A stretch of 23,541 nt of DNA from an uncultured Bacteroidota bacterium (GTDB lineage Bacteria > Bacteroidota > Bacteroidia > Chitinophagales > Saprospiraceae): the NCBI GenBank assembly GCA_937926185.1, contig CALEYM010000341.1:1-23541 (forward strand), given 5' to 3'. A program made the position numbers and the translations under genes. The notes under the pieces were generated by a model. The model was not told where the DNA came from and searched no databases. It was given only the letters and a program-made list of their open reading frames with translations. Numbering within the stretch: position 1 is the stretch's first letter; each line of letters opens with the position of its first letter. This document shows positions 8,193-15,731 of this stretch, piece after piece.

Positions 8193-8216
8193 TGAGTCAA
8201 AATTTTGTTTGACTCA
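8193..8216. repeat. Hairpin with 9-bp perfect arms
   Basis: TGAGTCAAA (8193-8201) and TTTGACTCA (8208-8216) are exact inverted copies around a six-base loop. No T-tract follows on either strand, so it is not a classical terminator. It ends six bases before the left end of the MITE-like element and may be an older part of the insertion site, or an operator. Confidence 0.6.
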
Positions 8217-8222
8217 AGCGTA

Positions 8223-8404
8223 TGGGGTTGTGCAAAAAGTCGATACGCCGGAATTAGTTGATAACTTGGTCAAATATTATTCGATTCCCGTGCAGACTTT
8301 CCAGGTTTTTAAAACCTGAAAAGTCTAAAACCGCGACGCAATCAAAACAATATTTCGCTCAATAATTAACGCATCTTGATGCTCGGACTTTTTGCACAAC
8401 CCCA
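8223..8404. mobile_element. MITE-like element with 19-bp perfect terminal inverted repeats
   Basis: The left end TGGGGTTGTGCAAAAAGTC (8223-8241) and the right end (8386-8404) are exact inverted copies. Inside the ends the two halves remain imperfectly complementary, for example AAATATTaTTcGATT on the left against AAATATTgTTttGATT on the inverted right, so almost the whole 182 bp can fold on itself. There is no open frame of useful length and no transposase, so it would be non-autonomous. No clear target-site duplication is visible at the borders, meaning the insertion is old or the exact ends differ slightly. The parent IS family is not known to me. Confidence 0.72.
8294..8326. repeat. Nested hairpin at the centre of the MITE-like element
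   Basis: AGACTTTCCAGGTTTT (8294-8309) and AAAACCTGAAAAGTCT (8311-8326) pair over 16 bp with one mismatch and a one-base centre. It sits almost at the midpoint of the surrounding 182-bp element. It looks like an independent repeat unit that the larger element contains. Confidence 0.75.
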
Positions 8405-8470
8405 ACCCACGCATTCCAACATTAATTTTGCACAGCCAATTATCGGTTCACTTATGAGACAACAGCCGAA

Positions 8471-8486
8471 GAGGGCGTCTCAAAAG
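8471..8486. repeat. Possible solo insertion-sequence end
   Basis: GAGGGCGTCTCAAAAG resembles the terminal repeats I associate with IS1182-like or related elements (GxGTCTCAAAAG type; from memory, not checked). No inverted partner is found in the window and no transposase remains. TGAGAC (8455-8460) and GTCTCA (8477-8482) form a short 6-bp stem here. Weak call. Confidence 0.25.
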
Positions 8487-8669
8487 TAACTTTCTGCGAT
8501 TGCCCGCCGTAGATTATTTTAATTCACCAGCGATAAAACGCCCGACGGAAAATCCCTGAACGCGGGCGAATAATAGTAGAATAAAGCATTTGGTTAGATC
8601 GCCCGGCAGTTTAAAAACGATTTAAACTTACCTTTAATGCAGAAATAAAAACTATCCAACGCATAACAC

Positions 8670-9728
8670 ATGAAATCCGGTTGCCTTTTTCTGCTTTGTT
8701 TCCTGACATTGTTTAAAGTGTCTTTCTCCCAGACAACCTTTACCGTCATTTCCAACAACGGCCTGAATCTCCGTGAAACGCCCGACCGGAATGGCCGGGT
8801 GCTGGCCGCCGCGCCGCTCGGGGCCAAAGTGATAGTTTTTACCAAACAAAAAGGCGGCTATGGCAAAGTGGAATACGACCCGCCGGCCCGCCGCGATACA
8901 ATCGGCCAACTTTTCTCTACCCGTTATAACAGCCGTCAGGCCGGACATGCCGGGTATTGGTGGAAAGCGCGCTACGGTGAAAAGACCGGCTACATGTTCA
9001 GCGGCTTTCTAGCAGATTCGGCGTTGTTGCACAACAGCAGTCAAAAAGAACTCAACAACCATTTCCGGCTCCGTACCACCGAGGGAAACGCCGGGGCGAC
9101 CAACAACCCCGAATTCGACCCCAACTGGCATTGGTACGGAGTATTCCAGCAACCCGACAGCCAGTTTGCCGTGAAAAAAGTGAACCTGCGTTATGCTGTC
9201 AAAGATTTTACCGGGGAGGACGGTGTGTATAACTTCTATTCCCGGGCGATCATTATCCAGACCGAACCGCCTGAAAGCCCGGTTTTTATTGTCGGAACCC
9301 GCACCGTCTGGAAGGAACGCTCGGGAATAGAAGGATTTTGGCAGTTAAACGATCCGCAGGCCCAATATATCCGGAATGTCCCGAATACCGGCGAGTTCGA
9401 TCCCGTTTTTATGAAAAAACACGGGATCGAAGTGGTCCGGGAAAAAATACAGGTGGAAGGCCGCTGGCCAATGGAACGTTGGGATTGGCATATCCTTGGC
9501 GAGGGCGGCCGCCGCCAACGGATGGCGCCTTTGAATGTGGAGAATAATTACGAAGCATCGCTCTCCTACCTGGTTTGGGCGGGCGACCTGGATGGCGATG
9601 GCGAAACCGATTACCTGCTTTCAGCCATGGGGGAAATGGGGTATTACGTGTTGTATCTGAGTACGCAGACGGGCAACGGAGCAGTAGCCAAACCCGCGGC
9701 GGTGTTGTGGACGTGGTATACCTGTTAA
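8670..9728 (+). CDS. Secreted bacterial SH3-domain protein of unknown function
   Basis: A 352-residue protein. Residues 1-20 are a Sec signal peptide (LLCFLTLFKVSFS, cleavage before QTT), so it is exported to the periplasm or beyond; no lipobox Cys fits. Residues about 23-118 look like a bacterial SH3 domain interrupted by an insert: NGLNLRETPDRNGRVLAAAPLGAKV at the start and WWKARYGEKTGYMFSGFL at the end. The remainder is unassigned. Near the C-terminus DLDGDGETD (Asp306-Asp314) is an FG-GAP/EF-hand-like calcium-binding loop, followed by YLLSAMGEMGYYVLYLS. SH3b domains often bind cell-wall peptides, but here that is only a possibility. It is convergent with the AraC gene, with 15 bases between the stops, and has no operon partner. 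Confidence 0.82.
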   Translation: MKSGCLFLLCFLTLFKVSFSQTTFTVISNNGLNLRETPDRNGRVLAAAPLGAKVIVFTKQKGGYGKVEYDPPARRDTIGQLFSTRYNSRQAGHAGYWWKARYGEKTGYMFSGFLADSALLHNSSQKELNNHFRLRTTEGNAGATNNPEFDPNWHWYGVFQQPDSQFAVKKVNLRYAVKDFTGEDGVYNFYSRAIIIQTEPPESPVFIVGTRTVWKERSGIEGFWQLNDPQAQYIRNVPNTGEFDPVFMKKHGIEVVREKIQVEGRWPMERWDWHILGEGGRRQRMAPLNVENNYEASLSYLVWAGDLDGDGETDYLLSAMGEMGYYVLYLSTQTGNGAVAKPAAVLWTWYTC

Positions 9729-9743
9729 ACAAAATATCCCACC

Positions 9744-10721
9744 CTACAAATGCACCAGCCGCGTAGAGTATGCCACCGGCTTGATCGCTTCCTTTGCCTG
9801 GGCTTTTCCGGGCAGGAACTGCCAGGGCGTCACCTGTTTCGTCCAGTCGAATTCGTTCTTTTCCAGGTAGCGCCGGCGGTATTCCGCGGGCGTACAGGAG
9901 CGGTATTTTTTAAACAGGCGGTTGAAATTGGCCAGGTTGTTAAAACCGGATTTGAAACTGATCTGGTTGATGGTTTCATCGGTGTGGAGCAGCAGTTTGC
10001 AGGCATGGCCGATGCGGACATCGATCAGAAACTGGGTAAAATTCCGGAATGCGCATTTTTGGAAAAAATGGCTGAAGGCCGAATCGCTCATGTTCACCTG
10101 CGCCGCCACGTGGCTGATCTTCAGTTCGGGGTCGGTGAAATGTTTTAAAATATAACCGTATGCCACCTGAATGCGGTTGCTCTCCGAACGCGGGGTCCGC
10201 GGCGAAAACCCTTCGCTGGCCAGAAAGGTCGATTCCGAAGATTGGGACAGCAGGTCGAGCAGTTGTAAAAACTCGATAATATTGGCAAATCCCTTGTCTT
10301 CCGTCAGGCTGATCAACAGTTTCATGGCATCTTCGAAGGTTTTGCCGTAAAACCGGATGCCCCGGCTGGAGTCGCCCAGGAGCTTGATGATTTTCAAAAA
10401 ACGCTCTTTCTGAAACATCGACCCGCTGAACAGGTCAATGGCAAACTGGATGGTGATCACGCGATAGGGCCTACCGCTTTGCTGCAGGTGATCGTCGCCG
10501 TCCCATTTGTGATACAGGTATGGCCCGAGCAGCACCAGGTCGTAGTCGCTGTACCGCTCGGTGGAGTCGCCCACAATGCGGGTGCCCGACATGCCGGCCA
10601 CCAGATTGATCTCATACTCCGGGTGGTTGTGAATGGGATAATCGAAGCCGTTGGAAACGGAATCGATCACCACAAATACATCGGGCGCTTTCAGGGGGGT
10701 AAGTTCGCGGTAGACGTTCAT
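9744..10721 (-). CDS. AraC-family transcriptional regulator with cupin sensor domain
   Basis: A 325-residue DNA-binding protein. The N-terminal half is a cupin-like ligand domain; FDYPIHNHPEYEINLVAG carries the His-x-His pattern of AraC cupins. Residues about 195-286 hold the double helix-turn-helix: KISHVAAQVNMSDSAFSHFFQKCAFRNFTQFLIDVRIGHACKLL then ETINQISFKSGFNNLANFNRLFKKYRSCTPAEYRRRY, the classic second-HTH signature. A tail of about 38 residues follows. It is divergent from susC across a short control region, so it most likely controls the Sus-like genes, and probably itself, in response to a sugar or similar ligand. This replaces the hybrid two-component or ECF sigma/anti-sigma regulators common at Sus loci. 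Confidence 0.93.
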   Translation of the reverse strand: MNVYRELTPLKAPDVFVVIDSVSNGFDYPIHNHPEYEINLVAGMSGTRIVGDSTERYSDYDLVLLGPYLYHKWDGDDHLQQSGRPYRVITIQFAIDLFSGSMFQKERFLKIIKLLGDSSRGIRFYGKTFEDAMKLLISLTEDKGFANIIEFLQLLDLLSQSSESTFLASEGFSPRTPRSESNRIQVAYGYILKHFTDPELKISHVAAQVNMSDSAFSHFFQKCAFRNFTQFLIDVRIGHACKLLLHTDETINQISFKSGFNNLANFNRLFKKYRSCTPAEYRRRYLEKNEFDWTKQVTPWQFLPGKAQAKEAIKPVAYSTRLVHL

Positions 10722-10905
10722 TTTCGAAATTTCATTTTACCGGGCGGTAATTCAGCCAATTTTTTTCCGAAATATTTCCGAAGCGCGAAGTAAAAACGTT
10801 GTTGTTTAAAGTTATTCAAAAAAGTACCATGTTTTTGCACAATAGTATCAGTTCTGCTTTTTTATATTGATCAAATTTGCAAACCGCAAACACAATCGGG
10901 TTGCA
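10722..10905. promoter_or_regulatory. Divergent araC-susC control region with candidate operators
   Basis: This 184-bp gap must hold the promoters of both genes. Seen: TTACCG-GG-CGGTAA (10737-10750), a perfect 6+6 palindrome 16 bp from the AraC start; two direct copies of TTTCCGAA (10764-10771 and 10775-10782) spaced 11 bp, one helical turn, as AraC-type half sites often are; and a related TTTTCGAAAT at about 10721. CAAATTTG (10872-10879) is one base off the TAnnTTTG -7 box and lies 27 bp before the susC ATG. No clear -33 element is seen. Confidence 0.45.
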
Positions 10906-13900
10906 ATGGTTCCTTTTTCTACGAAGCAAATTTTATTCGATCCAGTACGGGTACCGTTCCTTCGGGGCGCGGTTCCGTTTTTCCTGCTCTTGTGGGCGCC
11001 GTTTATCAGCGCCCAAACCTTCACTGTTACCGGTACCGTCACTTCGGCCGACGACAGCCAGCCCCTGATCGGGGTAAGCGTACAGGAGAAAGGCACGGCC
11101 AACGGCGCCATGACCGACGTCGCCGGGAATTTTCGCCTCGATGTCGCCTCGGCCGATGCGGCGCTGTTGTTCCGGTATGTCGGGTACGCCGACCAGGAAA
11201 TAGCCCTCGGGGGCCGGTCGACGCTTTCGGTGCTGATGAGCGCCAGCGCCAGCGTGTTGCAGGATGTGGTGGTGACCGGCTACCGGAAGGAAATCCGGAG
11301 CGATATTTCCTCTGCCATTACTTCCGTGAAGGCAAAAGACATCGAAAAACTCGTCGTGATCGGCATCGACCAGGCCCTGCAGGGTCAGGCGCCTGGCGTC
11401 ATGGTCACGCAGGTGACGGGATCGCCCGGCGACGACATCGCGGTGCGTATCCGCGGCGCCGGCACCCTGGGCAACAACAACCCCCTGTACGTGATCGACG
11501 GCGTACCCACTACCGGCAACATCAATATGTTTTCGCCGGGCGACATCGAATCCATCGAAGTACTGAAAGACGGCGCAGCAGCGGCCATTTACGGATCGCG
11601 GGCAGCCAACGGCGTTGTGCTGATCACCACCAAACGCGGCAAATCGGGCCGGCCCGTCTTCTCCTTCGAGGCATACACGGGCGTACAGCAGGCCATTCGT
11701 TTACCCGAACTGCTCAACGCGGAAGAATACCTCACCGTACGCAACGAGGCCATTACCAACGCCAACACCCTGCGCAACCCGGCCAACCAACTGCAAACCT
11801 ACGACCCCGCCATACTTGACACCCTGCCCGACAACGATTGGCTCGACATGGTGTTCAACCCCGCCCCGATACAACACTACGCCCTGTCGGCCTCGGGCGG
11901 CAGCGAAAACGGCAATTTTTACCTTTCCGGCGAATACCACACCCAGGACGGCGTGTTCAAAGGCCAGGCTTTCGACAAATACCAGCTGCGGTTCAACGGC
12001 GAAATGGGCAACAAACGTTTTAAACTGGGCAACAGCCTGTCCTTTTCCCACACCGACCGCAAAGTGATCGGCGCCTCGGGCGACGGCTTCGGCCCCGGCA
12101 ACGAGCTGAGCGGCATCCGCTACGCCCTTATTGCCGCGCCGCTTTTTCCCCTCCGGCACGCCGACGGCAGTTATATCAAAGTCACTTCCGATCTCGGCGA
12201 GCCCAACCTCTTCGGCGACGGCAACCCCAACCCCATCGTTTTTATCGAAAATACCGACTGGCGCATCCGCCGCTACCGCGTTTTCGGGAACGTGTTCGCC
12301 GAACTGACCCTGTTCAAAGACCTGAAACTGCGCAGCACCCTCGGCGGCGATTTTTTATTCGAACGCGAAAAACTGTTCAAAGAACGCCTCTCCCCCGCCA
12401 TCTACGACCCCACCTCGCTCAACGAAGGCCGGGTATTCAACCAGACGCTGATCTGGAACAACACGGCCGATTTTCAGCGGCAGTTTGGCCGTCACCGCGT
12501 TTCGGCGCTCCTCGGTATGGAAGCCATTCAAAACCACACCGACTACCTCGGCGCCTCGGCGAGCAATTTCACCCGCACCGACCCGCTTTTCCGCTACCTC
12601 AACGCCAGTATCGCGAATGACATCCAGGACCTCGGCGTGTCCGGCATCGCCACGGAGTGGGCCCTGCTGTCCTATTTTGCGCAGGCGGGTTATTCCTTCG
12701 GCGGCCGCTACGTGCTGAGCGCCGCGGTACGGCGCGACGGCTCCTCGCGTTTCGGCCCCAACAACCGCTGGGGCGTGTTTCCCTCCGTTTCGGCGGCCTG
12801 GAACGTGTCGAACGAGCGTTTTTTTGAAAACGTCAAATTCATTTCAAGCCTGAAACTGCGCGCCAGCTGGGGGCAACTGGGCAACCAGGAAATCGGGATT
12901 TACCCGTACAGTTCGCTCGTCGCCGCGGGCGACCGCGTGTACGTGTTCGGCGACAAGATCGTCACCGGGGCCACCATCGTCGAAACCGGCAACAGCAATA
13001 TTCGCTGGGAAACCAGCACCCAAACCAACTTGGGCCTGGATGTGAGTTTCTGGGAAGACCGCCTGTCGCTGATCGCCGATTGGTTCAACAAACGCACCGA
13101 CGATATCCTGGTGCGCGTACCCGTGCCGCAGGCCGGCGGCGCGCAACGGCCGCCCTTCGTGAACGCCGCTTCCGTGGAAAACAGGGGTGTCGAACTGGGC
13201 CTGATCTATAAAAACCGGGTTGGAAAATTAAGCTATAATGTCGGCGCAAATATCAGCGCCATTCGCAACAAAGTGCTGTCGATTGCCGACAGCGAACCGA
13301 TCCTCGGCGGTTTCGGCCTGTCCGACGGCGCGCTCACCAAAACGGAGCCGGGCCAACCCGTCGGGTCCTTTTTCCTGTATGAAATGCTCGGTATTTTCCA
13401 GACGCAGGCGGAAATCGACGCCAGCCCGTTCCAAACCGTCAATACCCGCCCGGGCGATGTGAAATTTGCCGACCTGAACGGCGACAACAAAATCGACGAC
13501 AAAGACCGCAAACACGTGGGCAATCCTTTCCCCGATTTTACCTACGGCGTCAACCTGAGTCTTTTCTGGAAAAACTTCGATCTCTCCGCCCTGATCCAGG
13601 GCGTTCAGGGCAACGACGTCTATTTCCTGTACGGCAATTTTGCCTACGAAACCCAGCTGCGCGGCTTCAACTCGTATAAGGATATCCTGAACCGCTGGAC
13701 GCCGTCCAACACCAATACCGACATCCCGAAAGTAAGCGTGGACGACCGCAACGGCAACCGTCGCGCTTCCACCCGTTTCCTCGAAGACGGCTCCTACCTG
13801 CGCGTCCGGAACATCACGCTGGGCTATAATTTTAAAGACCTGCTGCGCTGGAACAACATCGGCGGCCTGCGGCTTTACGTGACGGCGCAAAACGCGCTCA

Positions 13901-14055
13901 CGTTCACGAAATACCCGGGCCTGGACCCCGAAATACAGGCCAACTCCAACGACACCCGAGGCCTGGGGCTTTCTTCCGACCTGGCCGTGGGCATCGACTG
14001 GGGCACCGTGCCCGCGCCGCGGACGTTTATCGCGGGGGTGAAGGTGGATTTTTGA
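10906..14055 (+). CDS. SusC/RagA-family TonB-linked outer-membrane transporter
   Basis: A 1049-residue outer-membrane transporter working with the SusD-like lipoprotein encoded next. I use the ATG at 10906; the frame is open to a TTG at 10867, but that codon lies in the likely promoter, and from 10906 a signal peptide is reached (AVPFFLLLWAPFISA, cleavage before QTF). Then come a carboxypeptidase-regulatory-like domain (TFTVTGTV...PLIGVSVQEKGTANGAMTDVAGNF), a TonB box in QDVVVTGYRKE (Asp120), and the SusC plug signature DDIAVRIRGAGTLGNNNPLYVIDGVP at about 176-201 with SIEVLKDGAAAAIYGSRAANGVVLITTKRG. The barrel ends in FIAGVKVDF. There is no STN domain before the regulatory-like domain, so anti-sigma signalling is not expected, in keeping with AraC control. 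Substrate probably an oligosaccharide or similar polymer fragment. Confidence 0.96.
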   Translation: MVPFSTKQILFDPVRVPFLRGAVPFFLLLWAPFISAQTFTVTGTVTSADDSQPLIGVSVQEKGTANGAMTDVAGNFRLDVASADAALLFRYVGYADQEIALGGRSTLSVLMSASASVLQDVVVTGYRKEIRSDISSAITSVKAKDIEKLVVIGIDQALQGQAPGVMVTQVTGSPGDDIAVRIRGAGTLGNNNPLYVIDGVPTTGNINMFSPGDIESIEVLKDGAAAAIYGSRAANGVVLITTKRGKSGRPVFSFEAYTGVQQAIRLPELLNAEEYLTVRNEAITNANTLRNPANQLQTYDPAILDTLPDNDWLDMVFNPAPIQHYALSASGGSENGNFYLSGEYHTQDGVFKGQAFDKYQLRFNGEMGNKRFKLGNSLSFSHTDRKVIGASGDGFGPGNELSGIRYALIAAPLFPLRHADGSYIKVTSDLGEPNLFGDGNPNPIVFIENTDWRIRRYRVFGNVFAELTLFKDLKLRSTLGGDFLFEREKLFKERLSPAIYDPTSLNEGRVFNQTLIWNNTADFQRQFGRHRVSALLGMEAIQNHTDYLGASASNFTRTDPLFRYLNASIANDIQDLGVSGIATEWALLSYFAQAGYSFGGRYVLSAAVRRDGSSRFGPNNRWGVFPSVSAAWNVSNERFFENVKFISSLKLRASWGQLGNQEIGIYPYSSLVAAGDRVYVFGDKIVTGATIVETGNSNIRWETSTQTNLGLDVSFWEDRLSLIADWFNKRTDDILVRVPVPQAGGAQRPPFVNAASVENRGVELGLIYKNRVGKLSYNVGANISAIRNKVLSIADSEPILGGFGLSDGALTKTEPGQPVGSFFLYEMLGIFQTQAEIDASPFQTVNTRPGDVKFADLNGDNKIDDKDRKHVGNPFPDFTYGVNLSLFWKNFDLSALIQGVQGNDVYFLYGNFAYETQLRGFNSYKDILNRWTPSNTNTDIPKVSVDDRNGNRRASTRFLEDGSYLRVRNITLGYNFKDLLRWNNIGGLRLYVTAQNALTFTKYPGLDPEIQANSNDTRGLGLSSDLAVGIDWGTVPAPRTFIAGVKVDF

Positions 14056-14073
14056 TGAAAAAAAATTACAACT

Positions 14074-15498
14074 ATGAAGTCCTTGTTATATCTTCTTTTC
14101 CTTCTCCCCCTCGCCTCCTGCACCGGCATCCTCGAAAAAGAACCCATCGCTACGCTCGACGCCGGTTCGTTTTTTCAAACAGAAAACGACGCCGTGCAGG
14201 CGCTGAATGCCGCCTACGGCCCCTTGCTGTTCAACAACGACAACAAGAATTTCTACTGGGCCTTCGCCATCATTACCGCCGACGAAGCCATTCCCGGCGG
14301 CGACGGCTCGCGGCCCGGCATTACGGAACTGGAAGCGTTCAGCTACACGCCGCGAACGGAGGAATTCAACGACTTCTGGAAAGCGCAATACACGGGTATC
14401 ACGCAGTGCAACCTCGTGCTCGACAACATCGGCAAAATAGAAATCAGCGAAAACAGCCGCAACCGGATCACCGGCGAGGCGCTGTTCCTGCGCTCTTATT
14501 ACTACTTTCTGCTCACGCAGGTATTCGGCGACGTGCCGCTGTTCACCGGTATCGTACCGCCCGACCAGTTGAAAGCGCCCCGAACGCCCAAAGCCCAGAT
14601 TTATGCCCAAATTACATCCGATTGCGAACGCGCGGCGGGTATGCTGCCTGCCCAGCAGCCGGCGTCCGAGGCAGGGCGGGCCACCAAGGGCGCGGCGTAT
14701 GCGCTCGCGGCAAAGACTTTTTTGTATGATAAAAACTGGGAAAAAGTACTGGAATACGTGGGCAAAGTAAAAGGGCTGGGCGTGTACGCCCTCATGCCCG
14801 ATTACCAGGATAATTTCCGGAAAAACACCCAGAACAACGCCGAATCCGTGTGGGAAATCCAGCACGCCAACCTCGAACTCGGCGTGGGCAACTTTCTCAA
14901 CCAGTGGTGGGCCTCCAAAAAATACGAAGGCTACGGCTTTGCCGACGTGACGCCCGACTTCGTGAATGCCTTCGAGCCGGGCGACCCGCGGCGCCGGTTC
15001 ACCGTGGCCATGAACAACGATGACTACTTCGGCGTGGTGTACAAACCCTCCTTTTCCACCACCGGATTCGGCGCGCGCAAATACCTGCAAGCCAAAGACA
15101 GCGTTACGCAAAAAGCCGACGGCGATATCAACTACACCGCTATCCGCTTCGCAGAAGTATTGTTATGGGAAGCCGAGGCACTCACCGAACTCAACCGCGT
15201 GGCCGAAGCGCAGGCGCCCCTCGAACAGGTGCGCGCCCGCGCCCGCGCCCAGGCCGCCGACCCCGCTACCGCCCTGCCCCCCGTGACCACTACCGACCAG
15301 TCAGCCATGCGCGACGCTGTGCGCCACGAACGCCGCGTGGAACTGGGCTTCGAGATGCACCGCTTTTTCGACCTGGTGCGCTGGGGCATTGCCGCCCAGG
15401 TTTTACCCGGTTTTCAGGCGGGCAAACACGAGGTGTTTCCGCTGCCGCAAACGGAAATGGATTTGAATCCGGCGTTGGTGCAGAATATAGGGTATTGA
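14074..15498 (+). CDS. SusD/RagB-family surface lipoprotein
   Basis: A 474-residue outer-leaflet lipoprotein that caps the SusC barrel and binds the substrate. Residues 1-16 end in the lipobox LASC with Cys16. Seen: the N-terminal SusD segment DAGSFFQTENDAVQALNAAYGPL, TPRTEEFNDFWKAQYTGITQCNLVLDNI, and the TPR-like GEALFLRSYYYFLLTQVFGDVPLFTG. The C-terminal signature includes IRFAEVLLWEAEALTELN, RHERRVELGFEMHRFFDLVRWG and VFPLPQTEMDLNPALVQNIGY. It starts 18 bp after the susC stop behind an A-rich leader and is certainly co-transcribed with it. Somewhat short for the family (often 500-600), but all core motifs are present. Confidence 0.96.
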   Translation: MKSLLYLLFLLPLASCTGILEKEPIATLDAGSFFQTENDAVQALNAAYGPLLFNNDNKNFYWAFAIITADEAIPGGDGSRPGITELEAFSYTPRTEEFNDFWKAQYTGITQCNLVLDNIGKIEISENSRNRITGEALFLRSYYYFLLTQVFGDVPLFTGIVPPDQLKAPRTPKAQIYAQITSDCERAAGMLPAQQPASEAGRATKGAAYALAAKTFLYDKNWEKVLEYVGKVKGLGVYALMPDYQDNFRKNTQNNAESVWEIQHANLELGVGNFLNQWWASKKYEGYGFADVTPDFVNAFEPGDPRRRFTVAMNNDDYFGVVYKPSFSTTGFGARKYLQAKDSVTQKADGDINYTAIRFAEVLLWEAEALTELNRVAEAQAPLEQVRARARAQAADPATALPPVTTTDQSAMRDAVRHERRVELGFEMHRFFDLVRWGIAAQVLPGFQAGKHEVFPLPQTEMDLNPALVQNIGY

Positions 15499-15515
15499 GT
15501 TGTTAAACGGATAAA

Positions 15516-15624
15516 CACAATTTTTTTAATAATACGAGGCACATAGAACACATAAGCCGCTTTTGTCATCCTGTAAGGAACTATGTGTTCTATGTGCCTC
15601 GTATTTATTATTAAAAAAATTGTG
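15516..15624. repeat. Long inverted-repeat (hairpin) element between susD and the toroid/LamG gene
   Basis: The left arm 15516-15554 and right arm 15582-15624 are exact inverted copies except for a 3-bp indel in the AT-rich outer part; the loop is 27 bases. Arm sequence outside to inside: CACAATTTTTTTAATAAT, then ACGAGGCACATAGAACACATA. It starts 18 bp after the susD stop. In RNA it would form a very stable stem, so it may end or attenuate susCD transcription, but the arms are much longer than a normal terminator and a degenerate relative lies upstream of ade, so it is best read as an intergenic repeat family. Confidence 0.88.
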
Positions 15625-15689
15625 CTTACCTGTTCACCATAATACCACCTTTTTGCCGGAAAATACCATTCCGCTCAGCCACCCCGCCC

Positions 15690-15697
15690 TACATTTG
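15690..15697 (+). promoter_or_regulatory. Perfect Bacteroidota -7 box before the toroid/LamG gene
   Basis: TACATTTG matches TAnnTTTG exactly and lies 34 bp before the ATG at 15732, a normal leader length. A good -33 TTTG at about 20 bp upstream is missing; the nearest T-rich G (TTTTTG at 15650-15655) is too far. If active, this gene can be transcribed separately from susCD. Confidence 0.4.
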
Positions 15698-15731
15698 TCA
15701 ACCTGCCCTCCATTCCCGGCAGCCATACGTT

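Larger units (their letters stand above)
7945..8669. other. Long gene-free stretch (about 725 bp) with repeat elements
   Basis: No frame here has the features of a gene. The longest plus-strand frame (7980-8180, 66 codons) has no recognisable motif and unconvincing composition. The stretch separates two divergent genes (antiporter on minus, SH3 protein on plus) and so must hold both promoters. It contains a hairpin at 8193-8216, a MITE-like element at 8223-8404 and a possible solo IS end near 8471-8486, described separately. The part from 8487 to 8669 shows nothing else certain beyond a weak -7-like TACCTTTA at 8629-8636, 34 bp before the SH3 gene. Confidence 0.7.

Noticed and set aside
8539..8571. 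CGCCCG/CGGGCG inverted repeat as a terminator
   Set aside because: Short arms, a loop of about 20 bases, no T-tract, and no gene ends here.
10867..10905. TTG at 10867 as the susC start
   Set aside because: It would add 13 residues before an N-terminus that already has a long n-region and would overlap the likely -7 box; the ATG at 10906 is preferred.
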